Positions 46,432 through 54,901 of a stretch of DNA of 64,000 nt are shown here, in pieces. The notes beneath the pieces are model-generated. The model saw nothing but the letters and a program-made list of their open reading frames with translations, did no database searches and had not been told where the DNA came from. The DNA comes from UMGS1649 sp045611765 (GTDB taxonomy: Bacteria > Bacillota > Clostridia > TANB77 > CAG-465), in the NCBI GenBank assembly GCA_045611765.1, contig JAZKXT010000007.1:1-64000 (forward strand), read 5' to 3'. Both the position numbers and the translations under genes were made by a program. Numbering within the stretch: position 1 is the first letter of the stretch; each line of letters begins with the position of its first letter.

Positions 46432-46974
46432 ATGGTTATAAATGTATGTTTAATAGTAGTAATAGTTGTAATAAGTATAATTCTTGGTATGTATAACAAA
46501 CTTGTAAAAGCAAAGAATAGTGTTAAAAGAGCAGAATCTGGAATAGACGTTGTTCTTAAACAAAGATTTGATGTTATTCCTAATTTAGTGGAATGTGTTA
46601 AAGGATATTCAACACACGAGGCAGAAACTCTTGAGCAAGTTGTAGCTCAAAGAACGGCTTACAATAATAGTGGTGAAATGGATATTAAAGAGGCTGAAGA
46701 ACTAAATAGAAGCATTAATCACATAATGGCGGTAGCAGAGAACTATCCGGATTTAAAAGCCAGTAGCCAATATTTAAATCTTCAAGAAAAGCTATCAAGA
46801 ATAGAAGAAAAACTTCAGTATGCAAGAAATATATATAATAATGAAGTAACAAAATATAACAACATAATTGAAACTGTGCCTAGCAGTTTAGTAGCTAAAA
46901 TATTTGCTTTCGAAAGAGCGGATTTGTTTAGTATAGATGATGGTGATAGAGAAAACGTTGTAATAGATGTTTAG
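46432..46974 (+). CDS. lemA: LemA family protein
   Basis: 180 residues. One N-terminal membrane helix (about 3-20), then the LemA helical bundle with KAKNSVKRAESGIDV, QRFDVIPNLVECVKGY and ARNIYNNEVTKYNN. LemA proteins have an outside-facing coiled domain; biochemical role unknown. RBS AGGGG. Ends at a hairpin near 46995-47022. Confidence 0.93.
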   Translation: MVINVCLIVVIVVISIILGMYNKLVKAKNSVKRAESGIDVVLKQRFDVIPNLVECVKGYSTHEAETLEQVVAQRTAYNNSGEMDIKEAEELNRSINHIMAVAENYPDLKASSQYLNLQEKLSRIEEKLQYARNIYNNEVTKYNNIIETVPSSLVAKIFAFERADLFSIDDGDRENVVIDV

Positions 46975-47059
46975 ATAACAAATTATAATAAAAAGGCGTA
47001 GGTAATTTGAAATTATCTATGCTTTATTTTTACATCTTTTTTTAGTTAAGAGACCCGAA

Positions 47060-47088
47060 TTGACATAATATTAAAAGTATATTATAAT
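47060..47088 (+). promoter_or_regulatory. promoter of the NUDIX-nucleosidase operon
   Basis: Consensus TTGACA, 17-bp spacer, TATAAT. Confidence 0.8.
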
Positions 47089-47143
47089 ATTTCTGTTGTA
47101 GAAAAAGATGATGTGTTTGTTATACAAAGGGAGGAAGAATAAA

Positions 47144-47554
47144 ATGTCGGAAATAGAGATACATGAGTTGGGTTATTGCGATGAAAAAGAATATACGAGA
47201 GTGGTTTGCGTTAGTAGGTATAAAGGAAAGTTCGTTTTTTCATATAATAGTAAAAGAAAGGGATGGGAAATCCCAGGTGGACATATAGAAGAAGGGGAGA
47301 CGTGGGAGCAAGCTGCAAAAAGAGAAATGTTTGAGGAAACAGGAGCAACTAAAATTAAATTAGAACCGATTTGTGTGTATAAAATAAGCACGTACGCATT
47401 ATTATGTTTCTGCGAAATATTAGAAATGGATGAATTGCCTCCAGAATATGAAATGGAGAAAATAATGTTTTCAGATAAGCTACCCGAAAACTTAACTTTC
47501 CCGGATGCATATAAGTTGTATTTTGATATAGCAAAAAAATATCTTGAAAAATAA
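47144..47554 (+). CDS. NUDIX hydrolase
   Basis: 136 residues from ATG 47144 (GGAGGAAG upstream); the longer frame from 47108 lacks an RBS. The NUDIX box GGHIEEGETWEQAAKREMFE and the following EETGA are complete (G-x5-E-x7-REUxEExGU), so an Mg-dependent pyrophosphohydrolase is expected. Substrate (8-oxo-dGTP, other nucleotide) not determinable. Coupled to the nucleosidase gene 14 bp later. Confidence 0.9.
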   Translation: MSEIEIHELGYCDEKEYTRVVCVSRYKGKFVFSYNSKRKGWEIPGGHIEEGETWEQAAKREMFEETGATKIKLEPICVYKISTYALLCFCEILEMDELPPEYEMEKIMFSDKLPENLTFPDAYKLYFDIAKKYLEK

Positions 47555-47568
47555 AGAGGGGGAGAATG

Positions 47569-48228
47569 ATGAAAATAGCAATAATTGTGGCAATGGCTAA
47601 AGAGATGGAAAGATTTTTAGAGTTGTATAATCCTAAACTTATAGACGAACAAAGAAAAATATATATTAGTGATAAACTTGTATTTGTAGAAAGTGGAATT
47701 GGAAAGGTGAATTCTGCTATGTTGGCTCAACATTTAATAGATAAATATGATGTTGATGTAATAATTAGTTCTGGTTGTGCAGGAAGTTTAACCAGTGATT
47801 TAAAAGTATTGGATGTTATAATTCCACCTTATGTTACTTATCATGACTTTTTGCCTGAAAGAGTAATGAGGTATAGCGTTCCAGATGAAGGGAATATAAC
47901 GGTAGACGAAAATATAAGGCAGTTATTTAAAGCGACTGCTACTAATATGGAAAATGTACATTATGTAGAAACTCCAATTTGTAGTGGTGACTGTTATGTT
48001 ACAGATGGCGTGACTGCAAATAGTATAGTTCAAAGAACGGGAGCTACAGTAGTAGATATGGAAAGTGCATCTATTGCTCACGTGGCAAGAAAAAACCGTG
48101 TTCCGTTTATAACAATCCGAACAATTTCAGATTTTGCTGACGGAAATGACGAACTGGAAAAACAAGCGGCAGATATATCTTCAGAAATTATATATAAAAG
48201 TATAGAAAAAATCTTGAAAAACTGTTGA
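47569..48228 (+). CDS. mtnN: 5'-methylthioadenosine/S-adenosylhomocysteine nucleosidase
   Basis: Cleaves adenine from MTA and SAH in the methyl cycle. 219 residues. MKIAIIVAMAKEME at the start, ESGIGKVNSA, SSGCAGS, and the base-binding VDMESASIAHVA are canonical. The second of two ATGs is chosen for spacing from GGGGGAG. The -35 of the next promoter overlaps its end. Confidence 0.93.
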   Translation: MKIAIIVAMAKEMERFLELYNPKLIDEQRKIYISDKLVFVESGIGKVNSAMLAQHLIDKYDVDVIISSGCAGSLTSDLKVLDVIIPPYVTYHDFLPERVMRYSVPDEGNITVDENIRQLFKATATNMENVHYVETPICSGDCYVTDGVTANSIVQRTGATVVDMESASIAHVARKNRVPFITIRTISDFADGNDELEKQAADISSEIIYKSIEKILKNC

Positions 48229-48281
48229 CTTTATACTACTACGGTAGTATAATAAATGAGTAAAGCGAATTTGCTTTACTC
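48225..48281 (+). promoter_or_regulatory. promoter and 5' hairpin of the ylxM-ffh-rplS operon
   Basis: TTGACT (48225-48230), 17 bp, TATAAT (48248-48253). Directly after it GAGTAAAGC (48258-48266) pairs with GCTTTACTC (48273-48281), a 9-bp stem at the mRNA 5' end. Confidence 0.75.
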
Positions 48282-48306
48282 ATTCTGTCTTTTAGAGGTG
48301 AATAAA

Positions 48307-48618
48307 GTGGAAGATAAAGAAAGAAAAATACAGCTGTATGAAACATATAGTAAGATGCTAACAACAAATATGCAAGATGTATTTGAACAATATTATTTTT
48401 CAGATTTGTCTTTAAGAGAAATAGCAGCAAACAATGAGATTTCTTTTCAAGCTGTAAGAGATACTTTGAAAAAAGTAGAAAAACAGCTTTCGGAACTAGA
48501 AATAAAAATTGGTATGCTTACTTTAAAAGAAAAGATTAATGAAATAAACGAATATGTATCTAGTCCAAATATGGAAGTAGAAGAATTAATAAACAAAGTG
48601 AAAAAGTTAGGAGAATAA
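48307..48618 (+). CDS. ylxM: UPF0122 / YlxM HTH protein
   Basis: 103 residues. GTG 48307 with AGAGGTG upstream is chosen; the ATG at 48256 lies within the promoter/hairpin. Sigma-70 region 4-like helix-turn-helix (QDVFEQYYFSDLSLREIA, SFQAVRDTLKKVEKQL). YlxM is regularly encoded before ffh and is thought to modulate the signal recognition particle. Confidence 0.9.
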   Translation: MEDKERKIQLYETYSKMLTTNMQDVFEQYYFSDLSLREIAANNEISFQAVRDTLKKVEKQLSELEIKIGMLTLKEKINEINEYVSSPNMEVEELINKVKKLGE

Positions 48619-48620
48619 AC

Positions 48621-49952
48621 ATGTTTGAAAGTTTATCAGATAAACTACAAAATATAGCAAGAAAATTAAGAGGAACTGCAAGAATTACAGAAAAAGACCT
48701 AAAAGAAATGCTAAGAGAGGTAAAGCTTGCGCTTCTTGAAGCGGATGTAAACTATATGGTTGTTAAGACATTTATTAAAGCTATCGAAGAAAAAGCTTTA
48801 GGCGAAGATGTAATGAAGTCTTTAACGCCAGGACAACAAGTAGTTAAAATTGTAAAAGATGAATTAACAAAAATGTTGGGCGGAACAGATTCAAAAATAA
48901 ATATATCGTCAAATCCACCAACAGTAATAATGCTTATAGGTCTTCAAGGTAGTGGTAAAACAACACTTGCTGGAAAACTTGCCAATTACTTAAGAAAACA
49001 AGGAAGAAAACCTCTTCTTGTTGCATGTGATGTATATAGGCCAGCGGCTATAACACAACTTAGAACATTAGGTAATTCATTATCTATCCCAGTGTATAGT
49101 GAAGAGAATAACAAAGATGTTGTAGATATTACTAAAAATGCATTTAAAGAGGCCAACTCCAAAATGTGTGATACAGTAATTATAGATACAGCAGGGCGTA
49201 TTCAAATAGACGAAGTTCTCATGGATGAATTAGTAAGACTTAAAGCTTTCGCTAAACCTCATGAGATAATGCTTGTTGTAGATAGTATGGCTGGTCAAGA
49301 GTCTGTCAATATTGCAAATACTTTTAACGAGAAAGTTGGAATAGACAGTATTACACTTACAAAGCTTGATTCAGATACACGTGGTGGAGCAGCACTTTCT
49401 GTAAAACATGTAACTGGTAAACCTATAAAGTTTGCATCTGTTGGTGAAAAGCTAAGTGATTTAGAAGTATTCCACCCAGATAGAGTAGCATCAAGAATTC
49501 TTGGAATGGGAGATGTGTTATCTGTAATTGAGCAAGCTGAAGAACTTTATGAACAACAGGAAGCAGAAGATTTAGAAAAAAGAATAAGAAAAAATGAATT
49601 TACTTTAGAAGATTATAAAGCTCAAATAAAGAAAATACGTAAAATGGGGATGAGTAAATTAATGGCTATGATGCCAGGAGTTCCCGCTGAACTAAAAAAT
49701 GCTGAAATTGATGAAAAACAAATAGACAAAATAGAGGCTATTATAAATTCAATGACAGCTAAAGAAAGACGCAATGCAAGCTTGCTTAATGCATCTAGAA
49801 GAAAAAGAATAGCAACAGGTAGTGGAACAGCAGTTTCAGATGTAAATAGAGTAGTTAGTCAATATGAACAAATGAGAAAAATGATGAAAGATATGTTAAA
49901 TGGCAAAAATCCACTCGCAGCTTTAAATATGAAGCGCAAGGGTTTTAGATAA
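48621..49952 (+). CDS. ffh: signal recognition particle GTPase Ffh
   Basis: 443 residues. N-domain, G1 GLQGSGKTT, G2 DVYRPAAITQL, DTAGR, TKLDSDTRGG, and a methionine-rich M domain near the C-terminus (MGMSKLMAMMPG, YEQMRKMMKDML) that holds the signal peptide and SRP RNA. Two bases separate it from ylxM. Confidence 0.97.
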   Translation: MFESLSDKLQNIARKLRGTARITEKDLKEMLREVKLALLEADVNYMVVKTFIKAIEEKALGEDVMKSLTPGQQVVKIVKDELTKMLGGTDSKINISSNPPTVIMLIGLQGSGKTTLAGKLANYLRKQGRKPLLVACDVYRPAAITQLRTLGNSLSIPVYSEENNKDVVDITKNAFKEANSKMCDTVIIDTAGRIQIDEVLMDELVRLKAFAKPHEIMLVVDSMAGQESVNIANTFNEKVGIDSITLTKLDSDTRGGAALSVKHVTGKPIKFASVGEKLSDLEVFHPDRVASRILGMGDVLSVIEQAEELYEQQEAEDLEKRIRKNEFTLEDYKAQIKKIRKMGMSKLMAMMPGVPAELKNAEIDEKQIDKIEAIINSMTAKERRNASLLNASRRKRIATGSGTAVSDVNRVVSQYEQMRKMMKDMLNGKNPLAALNMKRKGFR

Positions 49953-49988
49953 AAAACAATTTATATAAATTTTAAGGAGGTGACTTTA

Positions 49989-50240
49989 ATGGTTAAAATA
50001 AGATTAAGAAGAGATGGTGCTAAAAAAGCTCCATATTACACAATGGTTGTTGCAGATTCTAGATATCCAATGGATGGTAGATTTATAGAAAAAGTTGGTA
50101 CATACAATCCTATGACTGAACCAAAACAAATAAATCTAGATACAGAAAAAATAAAAGAATGGATAAGAAAAGGTGCAAAACCAACAGATACTGCAAAAGC
50201 ATTAATCGCACAAGCAGGAATCGATCTTAAGGAGGTCTAG
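49989..50240 (+). CDS. rpsP: 30S ribosomal protein S16
   Basis: 83 residues beginning MVKIRLRRDGAKKAPYY, canonical. ATG 49989 has AGGAGGTG six bases upstream; the frame from 49980 would start in the RBS. Confidence 0.97.
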   Translation: MVKIRLRRDGAKKAPYYTMVVADSRYPMDGRFIEKVGTYNPMTEPKQINLDTEKIKEWIRKGAKPTDTAKALIAQAGIDLKEV

Positions 50241-50242
50241 TC

Positions 50243-50476
50243 ATGTATAAAGATTTAGTAGAGTATCTTATAAAATCATTAGTAGATAATACAGAAGCAG
50301 TTGTTATAACTGAAGCTGATGTTGACGGTAGAATTGTTATAACAGTTAAAGTAGACACAGCAGATATGGGTAGAGTTATTGGCAAAGATGGAAGAATTAT
50401 AAAATCTATTAGAGAAATAGTTCGTGCATATAGTGCTAAAAACCACGCTAAAGTTTCTGTAGATATTGAAGAGTAG
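50243..50476 (+). CDS. khpA: KH-domain RNA-binding protein KhpA
   Basis: 77 residues with one KH domain, GxxG loop in VIGKDGRIIKSIR. KhpA binds RNA, often with KhpB, and influences division and wall growth in Gram-positive bacteria. It sits, as usual, between rpsP and rimM; AGGAGG lies inside the rpsP end. Confidence 0.94.
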   Translation: MYKDLVEYLIKSLVDNTEAVVITEADVDGRIVITVKVDTADMGRVIGKDGRIIKSIREIVRAYSAKNHAKVSVDIEE

Positions 50477-50480
50477 GCGT

Positions 50481-50975
50481 ATGGCAGATTTAATAGAATT
50501 TGGTAAAATAGTAAATACACACGGCCTTAAAGGTGAAGTTAAAGTTTACTCGTATACAGACAATGAAGCAAATATACTTAAACTGAAAAAAGTATATATT
50601 GCTGGCACAAAGTATGATGTTCAAAGTATCAAGCCTTTTAAGAATATGTTCATTATGAAATTAAAAGGAATAGATATAATTGAAGATACAAAACCACTTA
50701 TAGATAAAATGTGTTTTAGAGAAATTGTTTCTGGTGAATCTAATGACGACGAGGGCTATTTTATAAAAGACTTAGTAGGACTTCAAGTTGTAGATGAAGA
50801 AGGGAACATGGTTGGAACACTTAAAGAGGTGTTTAATACTGGTGCGAATGATGTATATGAAGTTGTCTTGGAAGATGGTAAAGCTATTTATCTTCCAGCA
50901 ATAAAACAAGTAGTAAAGAAAATAGATATTGCATCTCACATAATGGTTGTAAAAATTATGGAGGGATTAATATAA
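50481..50975 (+). CDS. rimM: 16S rRNA processing protein RimM
   Basis: 164 residues from ATG 50481 (MADLIEFGKIVNTHGLKGEV), RimM N domain followed by a PRC-barrel (YFIKDLVGLQVVDEEG). Assists 30S head maturation. Overlaps trmD by one base (ATAATG). Confidence 0.95.
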   Translation: MADLIEFGKIVNTHGLKGEVKVYSYTDNEANILKLKKVYIAGTKYDVQSIKPFKNMFIMKLKGIDIIEDTKPLIDKMCFREIVSGESNDDEGYFIKDLVGLQVVDEEGNMVGTLKEVFNTGANDVYEVVLEDGKAIYLPAIKQVVKKIDIASHIMVVKIMEGLI

Positions 50976-51712
50976 TGAAGTTTACTATAATAACACTTTT
51001 CCCAAGTGTCATAAATGAATATATTTCTACTAGTATAATTTCAAAAGCACAAGATAAAAATCTTATAGAAATAGATGTGGTAGATTTAAGACAGTTTGGA
51101 AAAGGTTCAAGAAGAAATGTAGACGACACAGTTTATGGCGGTGGAGATGGTATGGTTATAACAGCACCTGTACTAGATGAAGCGTTAGCTTCAATAGATG
51201 GTATAGATACCGCGCATATCATATACTTAAGTCCAAAAGGAAAAGTTTTAACTCAAAAAGTGTCAAATGAATTGTTAGAACATAAACACATTGTGTTTAT
51301 AGCAGGACATTATGAAGGTATAGATGAAAGAATATTTTCATTATACAACATACATGAATTATCTATAGGAGACTATGTATTAACTGGCGGAGAATTACCT
51401 GCACTTGTGGTATTAGATAGTATAACACGTTTAATACCAGGGGTAATTAAAGAGGGCTCAAGACAAAATGAAAGTTTTGAAGGGCTGCTTTTAGAAGAGT
51501 CACAGTATACAAAACCTGAAGAATATAAAGGACTAAAGGTGCCAGAAGTACTTTTATCTGGAAATCACGCAAAAGTTGATGAATATAGATATGAAGAAAA
51601 ACTTTACCAAACATTAAAAAAACGACCAGACCTATTTAAAAGATACATAAATGAAAACAAATTAGACATAAACAAAATTAATGAAATCATAACCAAAAAG
51701 GAGGGAAACTAA
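50975..51712 (+). CDS. trmD: tRNA (guanine(37)-N1)-methyltransferase TrmD
   Basis: 245 residues. SPOUT trefoil-knot enzyme: GGGDGMV, LSPKGKVLTQ, GHYEGIDERI, SIGDYVLTGGELPALV and C-terminal LSGNHAKVDEYRYE are all present. Protects against frameshifting at G37. Starts on the rimM stop. Confidence 0.97.
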   Translation: MKFTIITLFPSVINEYISTSIISKAQDKNLIEIDVVDLRQFGKGSRRNVDDTVYGGGDGMVITAPVLDEALASIDGIDTAHIIYLSPKGKVLTQKVSNELLEHKHIVFIAGHYEGIDERIFSLYNIHELSIGDYVLTGGELPALVVLDSITRLIPGVIKEGSRQNESFEGLLLEESQYTKPEEYKGLKVPEVLLSGNHAKVDEYRYEEKLYQTLKKRPDLFKRYINENKLDINKINEIITKKEGN

Positions 51713-51713
51713 A

Positions 51714-52055
51714 ATGGATATAATTAAAGCTATAGAACAAGAACAAATAAACGAAAACATTGCTAACTTCAAAGTTGGGGATCAAGTTAAAGTTCACGTT
51801 AAAATTAAAGAAGGAAACAGAGAGAGAATCCAAGTATTTGAAGGATTTGTTATAAAACGTCAAAATGCTGGAGTTAACGAAACATTTACAGTAAGAAAAA
51901 TATCTTATGGTGTAGGTGTTGAAAGAACATTCCCAGTTCATTCTAAAACAATAGATAAAATCGAAGTTGTTAGAAGTTCTAAGGTAAGAAGAGCTAAATT
52001 ATATTACCTAAGAGATAGAGTAGGTAAAGCGGCTAAACCAGCTGAAAAGAAATAA
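51714..52055 (+). CDS. rplS: 50S ribosomal protein L19
   Basis: 113 residues; FKVGDQVKVHVKIKEGNRER, GFVIKRQNAGVNETFTVRK and KVRRAKLYYLRDRVGKAA are canonical. GGAGGG lies eight bases upstream, at the end of trmD. Last gene of the operon. Confidence 0.97.
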   Translation: MDIIKAIEQEQINENIANFKVGDQVKVHVKIKEGNRERIQVFEGFVIKRQNAGVNETFTVRKISYGVGVERTFPVHSKTIDKIEVVRSSKVRRAKLYYLRDRVGKAAKPAEKK

Positions 52056-52090
52056 TTAGCAAAAATTTAAAAACATAAATAAAATAATGG

Positions 52091-52124
52091 GGGAGCTAGA
52101 GATGTAATCTCAGGCTTCTTTTTT
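52091..52124 (+). terminator. terminator of the ffh-rplS operon
   Basis: GAGAT/ATCTC with 3-nt loop, extended by GAGC/GCTT, then six T. Confidence 0.85.
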
Positions 52125-52230
52125 GTCGAATTTTGGCGAATTCAGTAAATACAATAAGTTGTAGGGGGAACTGGTTAGAGAAACTAACCAATATAATAAT
52201 TATAAAATATACTTTAAGGCGGGGTAAAAT

Positions 52231-52716
52231 ATGAATGAAAATAGCGTTATAAATAAACAATTAAAAGAAACTATAGATGTTTTAAATGATGTAGATGAAG
52301 GTATGGGAAGTGAATATGCGGGGTGGATGAGAGATAAAGCTATAATTAAATTTAAAAAGGATATGCCACAATTTGCTATAACAAGCAATTATATTTATTG
52401 GTGTAATTTGGGAATAAATGTAGGTAGTGAACAAAACAAAATTAGACCAGTATTAGTTATAAAAACAAAAATAAATTCTACAATATGTACAATATTGCCA
52501 TTAACTTCAGAGAGAATGAATGATACAAGATGGTATCATGTGGATTTAGAATATTGTAATTCTACTGTATTAGTAGAGCAACTTAAAAATATAAGTAAGT
52601 TAAGAATATTAAGTCCGCATAGAACAAAAGGTAAACTAACAAAAATTACAACGAAAGACTGGCAAAATATAAATAAAGCGTTAACTCAATATTATACTAT
52701 GACAAAGTGGGAATAA
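52231..52716 (+). CDS. PemK/MazF-family toxin (endoribonuclease), no protein antitoxin beside it
   Basis: 161 residues. Residues about 50-155 match MazF/PemK: IYWCNLGINVGSEQNKIRPVLVI, TICTILPLTSE, LVEQLKNISKLRIL. About 45 N-terminal residues (KQLKETIDVLNDVDEG) are extra and helical. MazF enzymes cut mRNA at short sequences. No antitoxin gene precedes or follows it; instead a hairpin GGTTAG/CTAACC (about 52173-52190) lies upstream and two repeat-containing small RNA units lie downstream. The control mechanism is unknown. Confidence 0.85.
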   Translation: MNENSVINKQLKETIDVLNDVDEGMGSEYAGWMRDKAIIKFKKDMPQFAITSNYIYWCNLGINVGSEQNKIRPVLVIKTKINSTICTILPLTSERMNDTRWYHVDLEYCNSTVLVEQLKNISKLRILSPHRTKGKLTKITTKDWQNINKALTQYYTMTKWE

Positions 52717-52730
52717 TAGTTAGAAATAAA

Positions 52731-52837
52731 TTGACATTTACTATAAATATGTTATAATTAAATTATTAGAACATTGTAATCCGTTACTAAGGTAACGTAA
52801 TCATTGTAATCCGATAGTCGAAAGGCTATCGTTTTTT
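52731..52837 (+). ncRNA. candidate small RNA unit A: two TAATCC-hairpin modules with own promoter and terminator
   Basis: Promoter TTGACA (52731-52736), 16 bp, TATAAT (52753-52758). The transcript (start about 52765) holds ACATTGTAATCC (52771-52782) with hairpin CGTTAC/GTAACG, then CATTGTAATCC (52802-52812) with hairpin CGATAG/CTATCG ending in six T (52832-52837). The ATTGTAATCC sequence is repeated exactly while the stems differ. The last C of each motif is the first base of its stem. No open reading frame fits. Confidence 0.65.
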
Positions 52838-52952
52838 GTTATAATATTAAAATAGTTGCATATAATATTATTACATTGTAATCCAGTATTTTATACTGTA
52901 TTTAATATTAATCCAGCCAAAGCTTGTTAAGTCTTTGGCTGATATATTTTTT
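52838..52952 (+). ncRNA. candidate small RNA unit B: second pair of TAATCC-hairpin modules
   Basis: ACATTGTAATCC (52873-52884) with hairpin CAGTAT/ATACTG, then a diverged ATTAATCC (ending 52914) with hairpin CAGCCAAAG/CTTTGGCTG (52914-52941) and six T (52947-52952). The layout equals unit A, so it arose by tandem duplication. A promoter of its own is weak (TATAAT at about 52861), so read-through from unit A is possible. Confidence 0.55.
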
Positions 52953-53001
52953 AGAATAAAAGTAAGAATAAAATACTGATAGTAACAAATACCTGTAAAT
53001 A

Positions 53002-53030
53002 TTGACTTTTCAAGGGGAGTGTAGTATAAT
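53002..53030 (+). promoter_or_regulatory. promoter of the large structured RNA
   Basis: TTGACT, 17-bp spacer, TATAAT. Confidence 0.8.
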
Positions 53031-53036
53031 AATTGA

Positions 53037-53420
53037 CGTAAATATAATTTGTTGATACTAACTATGTATCAAATGTATGTTAAAGCTAAAGTTGTTAGAC
53101 GTCGACCCCTGGCGGGTCAGCCGTGACTAACGGTTTCCGAGCGTCTCTTCCGTGGGCAACCGGGCGTAGATGTGAACTTGAATAAAGTTCCATGCAACTT
53201 AGCTTTGATATAAAACCTGGTTTGAAAGTTTGGCCATATGAGTAAAACCAGTCGGGGGAGACGGCAAAGTTGTACTATGTTAAATTCTAGCTAGCGAGAA
53301 TTTTTACGAATAACGTGCAACCCCTCATGGAAGTTATAGCTGAATATTCGGCTCAATGTTCCAACAGTCTATAAAGCAGAAAAGGTACCCATCAGTAAGC
53401 TGGTGGGGCCGTTTTCTATT
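53037..53420 (+). ncRNA. large structured non-coding RNA of unrecognised family, about 380 nt
   Basis: Own promoter, no open frame, and much higher GC than surrounding DNA. Hairpin TTGATAC/GTATCAA (53052-53072) is followed by a closed domain: AGCTAAAGTTG (53084-53094) pairs with CAACTTAGCT (53195-53204), enclosing a three-way junction AGACG/CGTCT with GACCC/GGGTC and CCGT/ACGG arms, and GAACTT/AAGTTC. Then CTGGTTT/AAACCAG (53217-53251), GTTGTAC/GTGCAAC (53269-53321) around AAATTCT/AGAATTT, and a terminator-like hairpin (53378-53417). Motifs of RNase P, tmRNA, SRP RNA and common riboswitches were not found. It ends 67 bp before an acyltransferase gene and could be its leader or independent. 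Confidence 0.7.
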
Positions 53421-53486
53421 TAAAATTAAATGTTGAAAAATGTCGTAAATTGTGCTAAACTAAATATCACAAATAGGAGAGAGATT

Positions 53487-54890
53487 ATGGTATTTAGTAG
53501 TGCAATTTTTTTATTTGGTTTTTTACCACTTTTGCTTGGACTATATTTCCTTGCAAAAGATAATTATAGAAATTATATATTACTTATATTTAGTTTAATA
53601 TTTTATGGCTTTGGTGGGCCAAAGTTACTTGTTATGATGATTGCAATTGTTATGATAGACTACATTGCTGCAATATTATTAGATAAGTATTCAAGTAATA
53701 AAATTAGAAGGTTAATAATTGTTCTTACGGTAATTTTAAATATTGGAACGTTGTTCTATTTCAAATATATGGGATTTACAGTAAGTGTTATAAACAGACT
53801 TACAAGTTTAAGTATTCCGGTGCCTAATATAGTACTTCCAATAGGAATATCTTTTTACACATTCCAAGCAATAAGCTATGTTATAGATGTATATAGAAAA
53901 GAGGTTAAAGCAAATAAAAATCCATTTAATGTATTACTTTATGCAAGTATGTTTCCGCAACTTGTTGCAGGACCTATTGTAAGATACAAGACAGTTGCAG
54001 AAGAAATAGAGAAACGTAAGGTTACACTAGATGGATTTACATTAGGGTTAGAACGCTTTATATTTGGACTAGCTAAAAAGCTAATCATAGCAAACAATAC
54101 GGGAAAACTTGCTGATGTAATATTTGAATCTGAAATACTGGCAACTCCAATGGCTTGGCTTGGTGCAATTTCTTATGCACTCCAAATTTATTTTGATTTT
54201 TCTGCGTATTCAGATATGGCTATAGGTTTAGGAAAAATGTTTGGATTTAATTTTAAAGAAAACTTTAACTATCCATATATTTCTAAATCTGTTACTGAGT
54301 TTTGGAGAAGATGGCACATATCTTTATCTACATGGTTTAGAGATTATGTGTATATACCACTTGGTGGAAATAGACGTGGTATAAAAATACAGATACTTAA
54401 TCTATTTATTGTGTGGAGTTTAACAGGAATATGGCATGGTGCTGCCATTAATTTCCTTTTATGGGGACTATATTATTTTATATTCTTAATATTAGAGAAA
54501 TTTATATTAAATAAAGCATTGGATAAATTGCCAAAATGGGTAAGACATATATATACTTTGTTTGTAGTTTTAATAGGTTGGGTGCTATTTAGAGCTGAAG
54601 GATTGAGTGAATGTTTGCGACTGCTTAAAGCAATGTTTATACCATCTATGACAGAGATAACGTTGCAACAAATTAGGATATATATAGAAAGTTACGGAAT
54701 ATATTTGAGTCTTGGAATAATACTTTCTATGCCGATATTTCCAAAAATAAGGGATTTAGTTAAGAATAAATTTAAAAAAAATACACTTGTATATATAATG
54801 TACTATTCATTTGTTAGTGGAGTGTTTGTGTTGAGTGTTATATTCTTGTCTCAAGCTACATATAATCCATTCATATATTTTAGGTTTTAA
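53487..54890 (+). CDS. MBOAT O-acyltransferase (AlgI/DltB class)
   Basis: 467 residues, about 11 membrane segments. Signature WRRWHISLSTWFRDYVYIPL and the catalytic histidine region GIWHGAAINFLLWG identify the MBOAT family that moves acyl groups across the membrane onto exported polysaccharide or teichoic acid. ATG 53487 has AGGAGAGA upstream. Followed 11 bp later by its usual partner, an AlgX/AlgJ-like protein. Confidence 0.92.
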   Translation: MVFSSAIFLFGFLPLLLGLYFLAKDNYRNYILLIFSLIFYGFGGPKLLVMMIAIVMIDYIAAILLDKYSSNKIRRLIIVLTVILNIGTLFYFKYMGFTVSVINRLTSLSIPVPNIVLPIGISFYTFQAISYVIDVYRKEVKANKNPFNVLLYASMFPQLVAGPIVRYKTVAEEIEKRKVTLDGFTLGLERFIFGLAKKLIIANNTGKLADVIFESEILATPMAWLGAISYALQIYFDFSAYSDMAIGLGKMFGFNFKENFNYPYISKSVTEFWRRWHISLSTWFRDYVYIPLGGNRRGIKIQILNLFIVWSLTGIWHGAAINFLLWGLYYFIFLILEKFILNKALDKLPKWVRHIYTLFVVLIGWVLFRAEGLSECLRLLKAMFIPSMTEITLQQIRIYIESYGIYLSLGIILSMPIFPKIRDLVKNKFKKNTLVYIMYYSFVSGVFVLSVIFLSQATYNPFIYFRF

Positions 54891-54901
54891 GGGGGAGTGG
54901 C

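Noticed and set aside
52771..52914. Four ATTGTAATCC repeats as a CRISPR array
   Set aside because: Repeats are only 8-12 bp, spacing is irregular, the intervening sequences are self-complementary hairpins, and no cas genes are present.
53037..53420. Structured RNA as RNase P RNA, tmRNA or SRP RNA
   Set aside because: The GAGGAAAGTCC and ACAGAA regions of RNase P, the tRNA-like ends and tag frame of tmRNA, and the GGAAGCAGC-type loop of SRP RNA are all absent.
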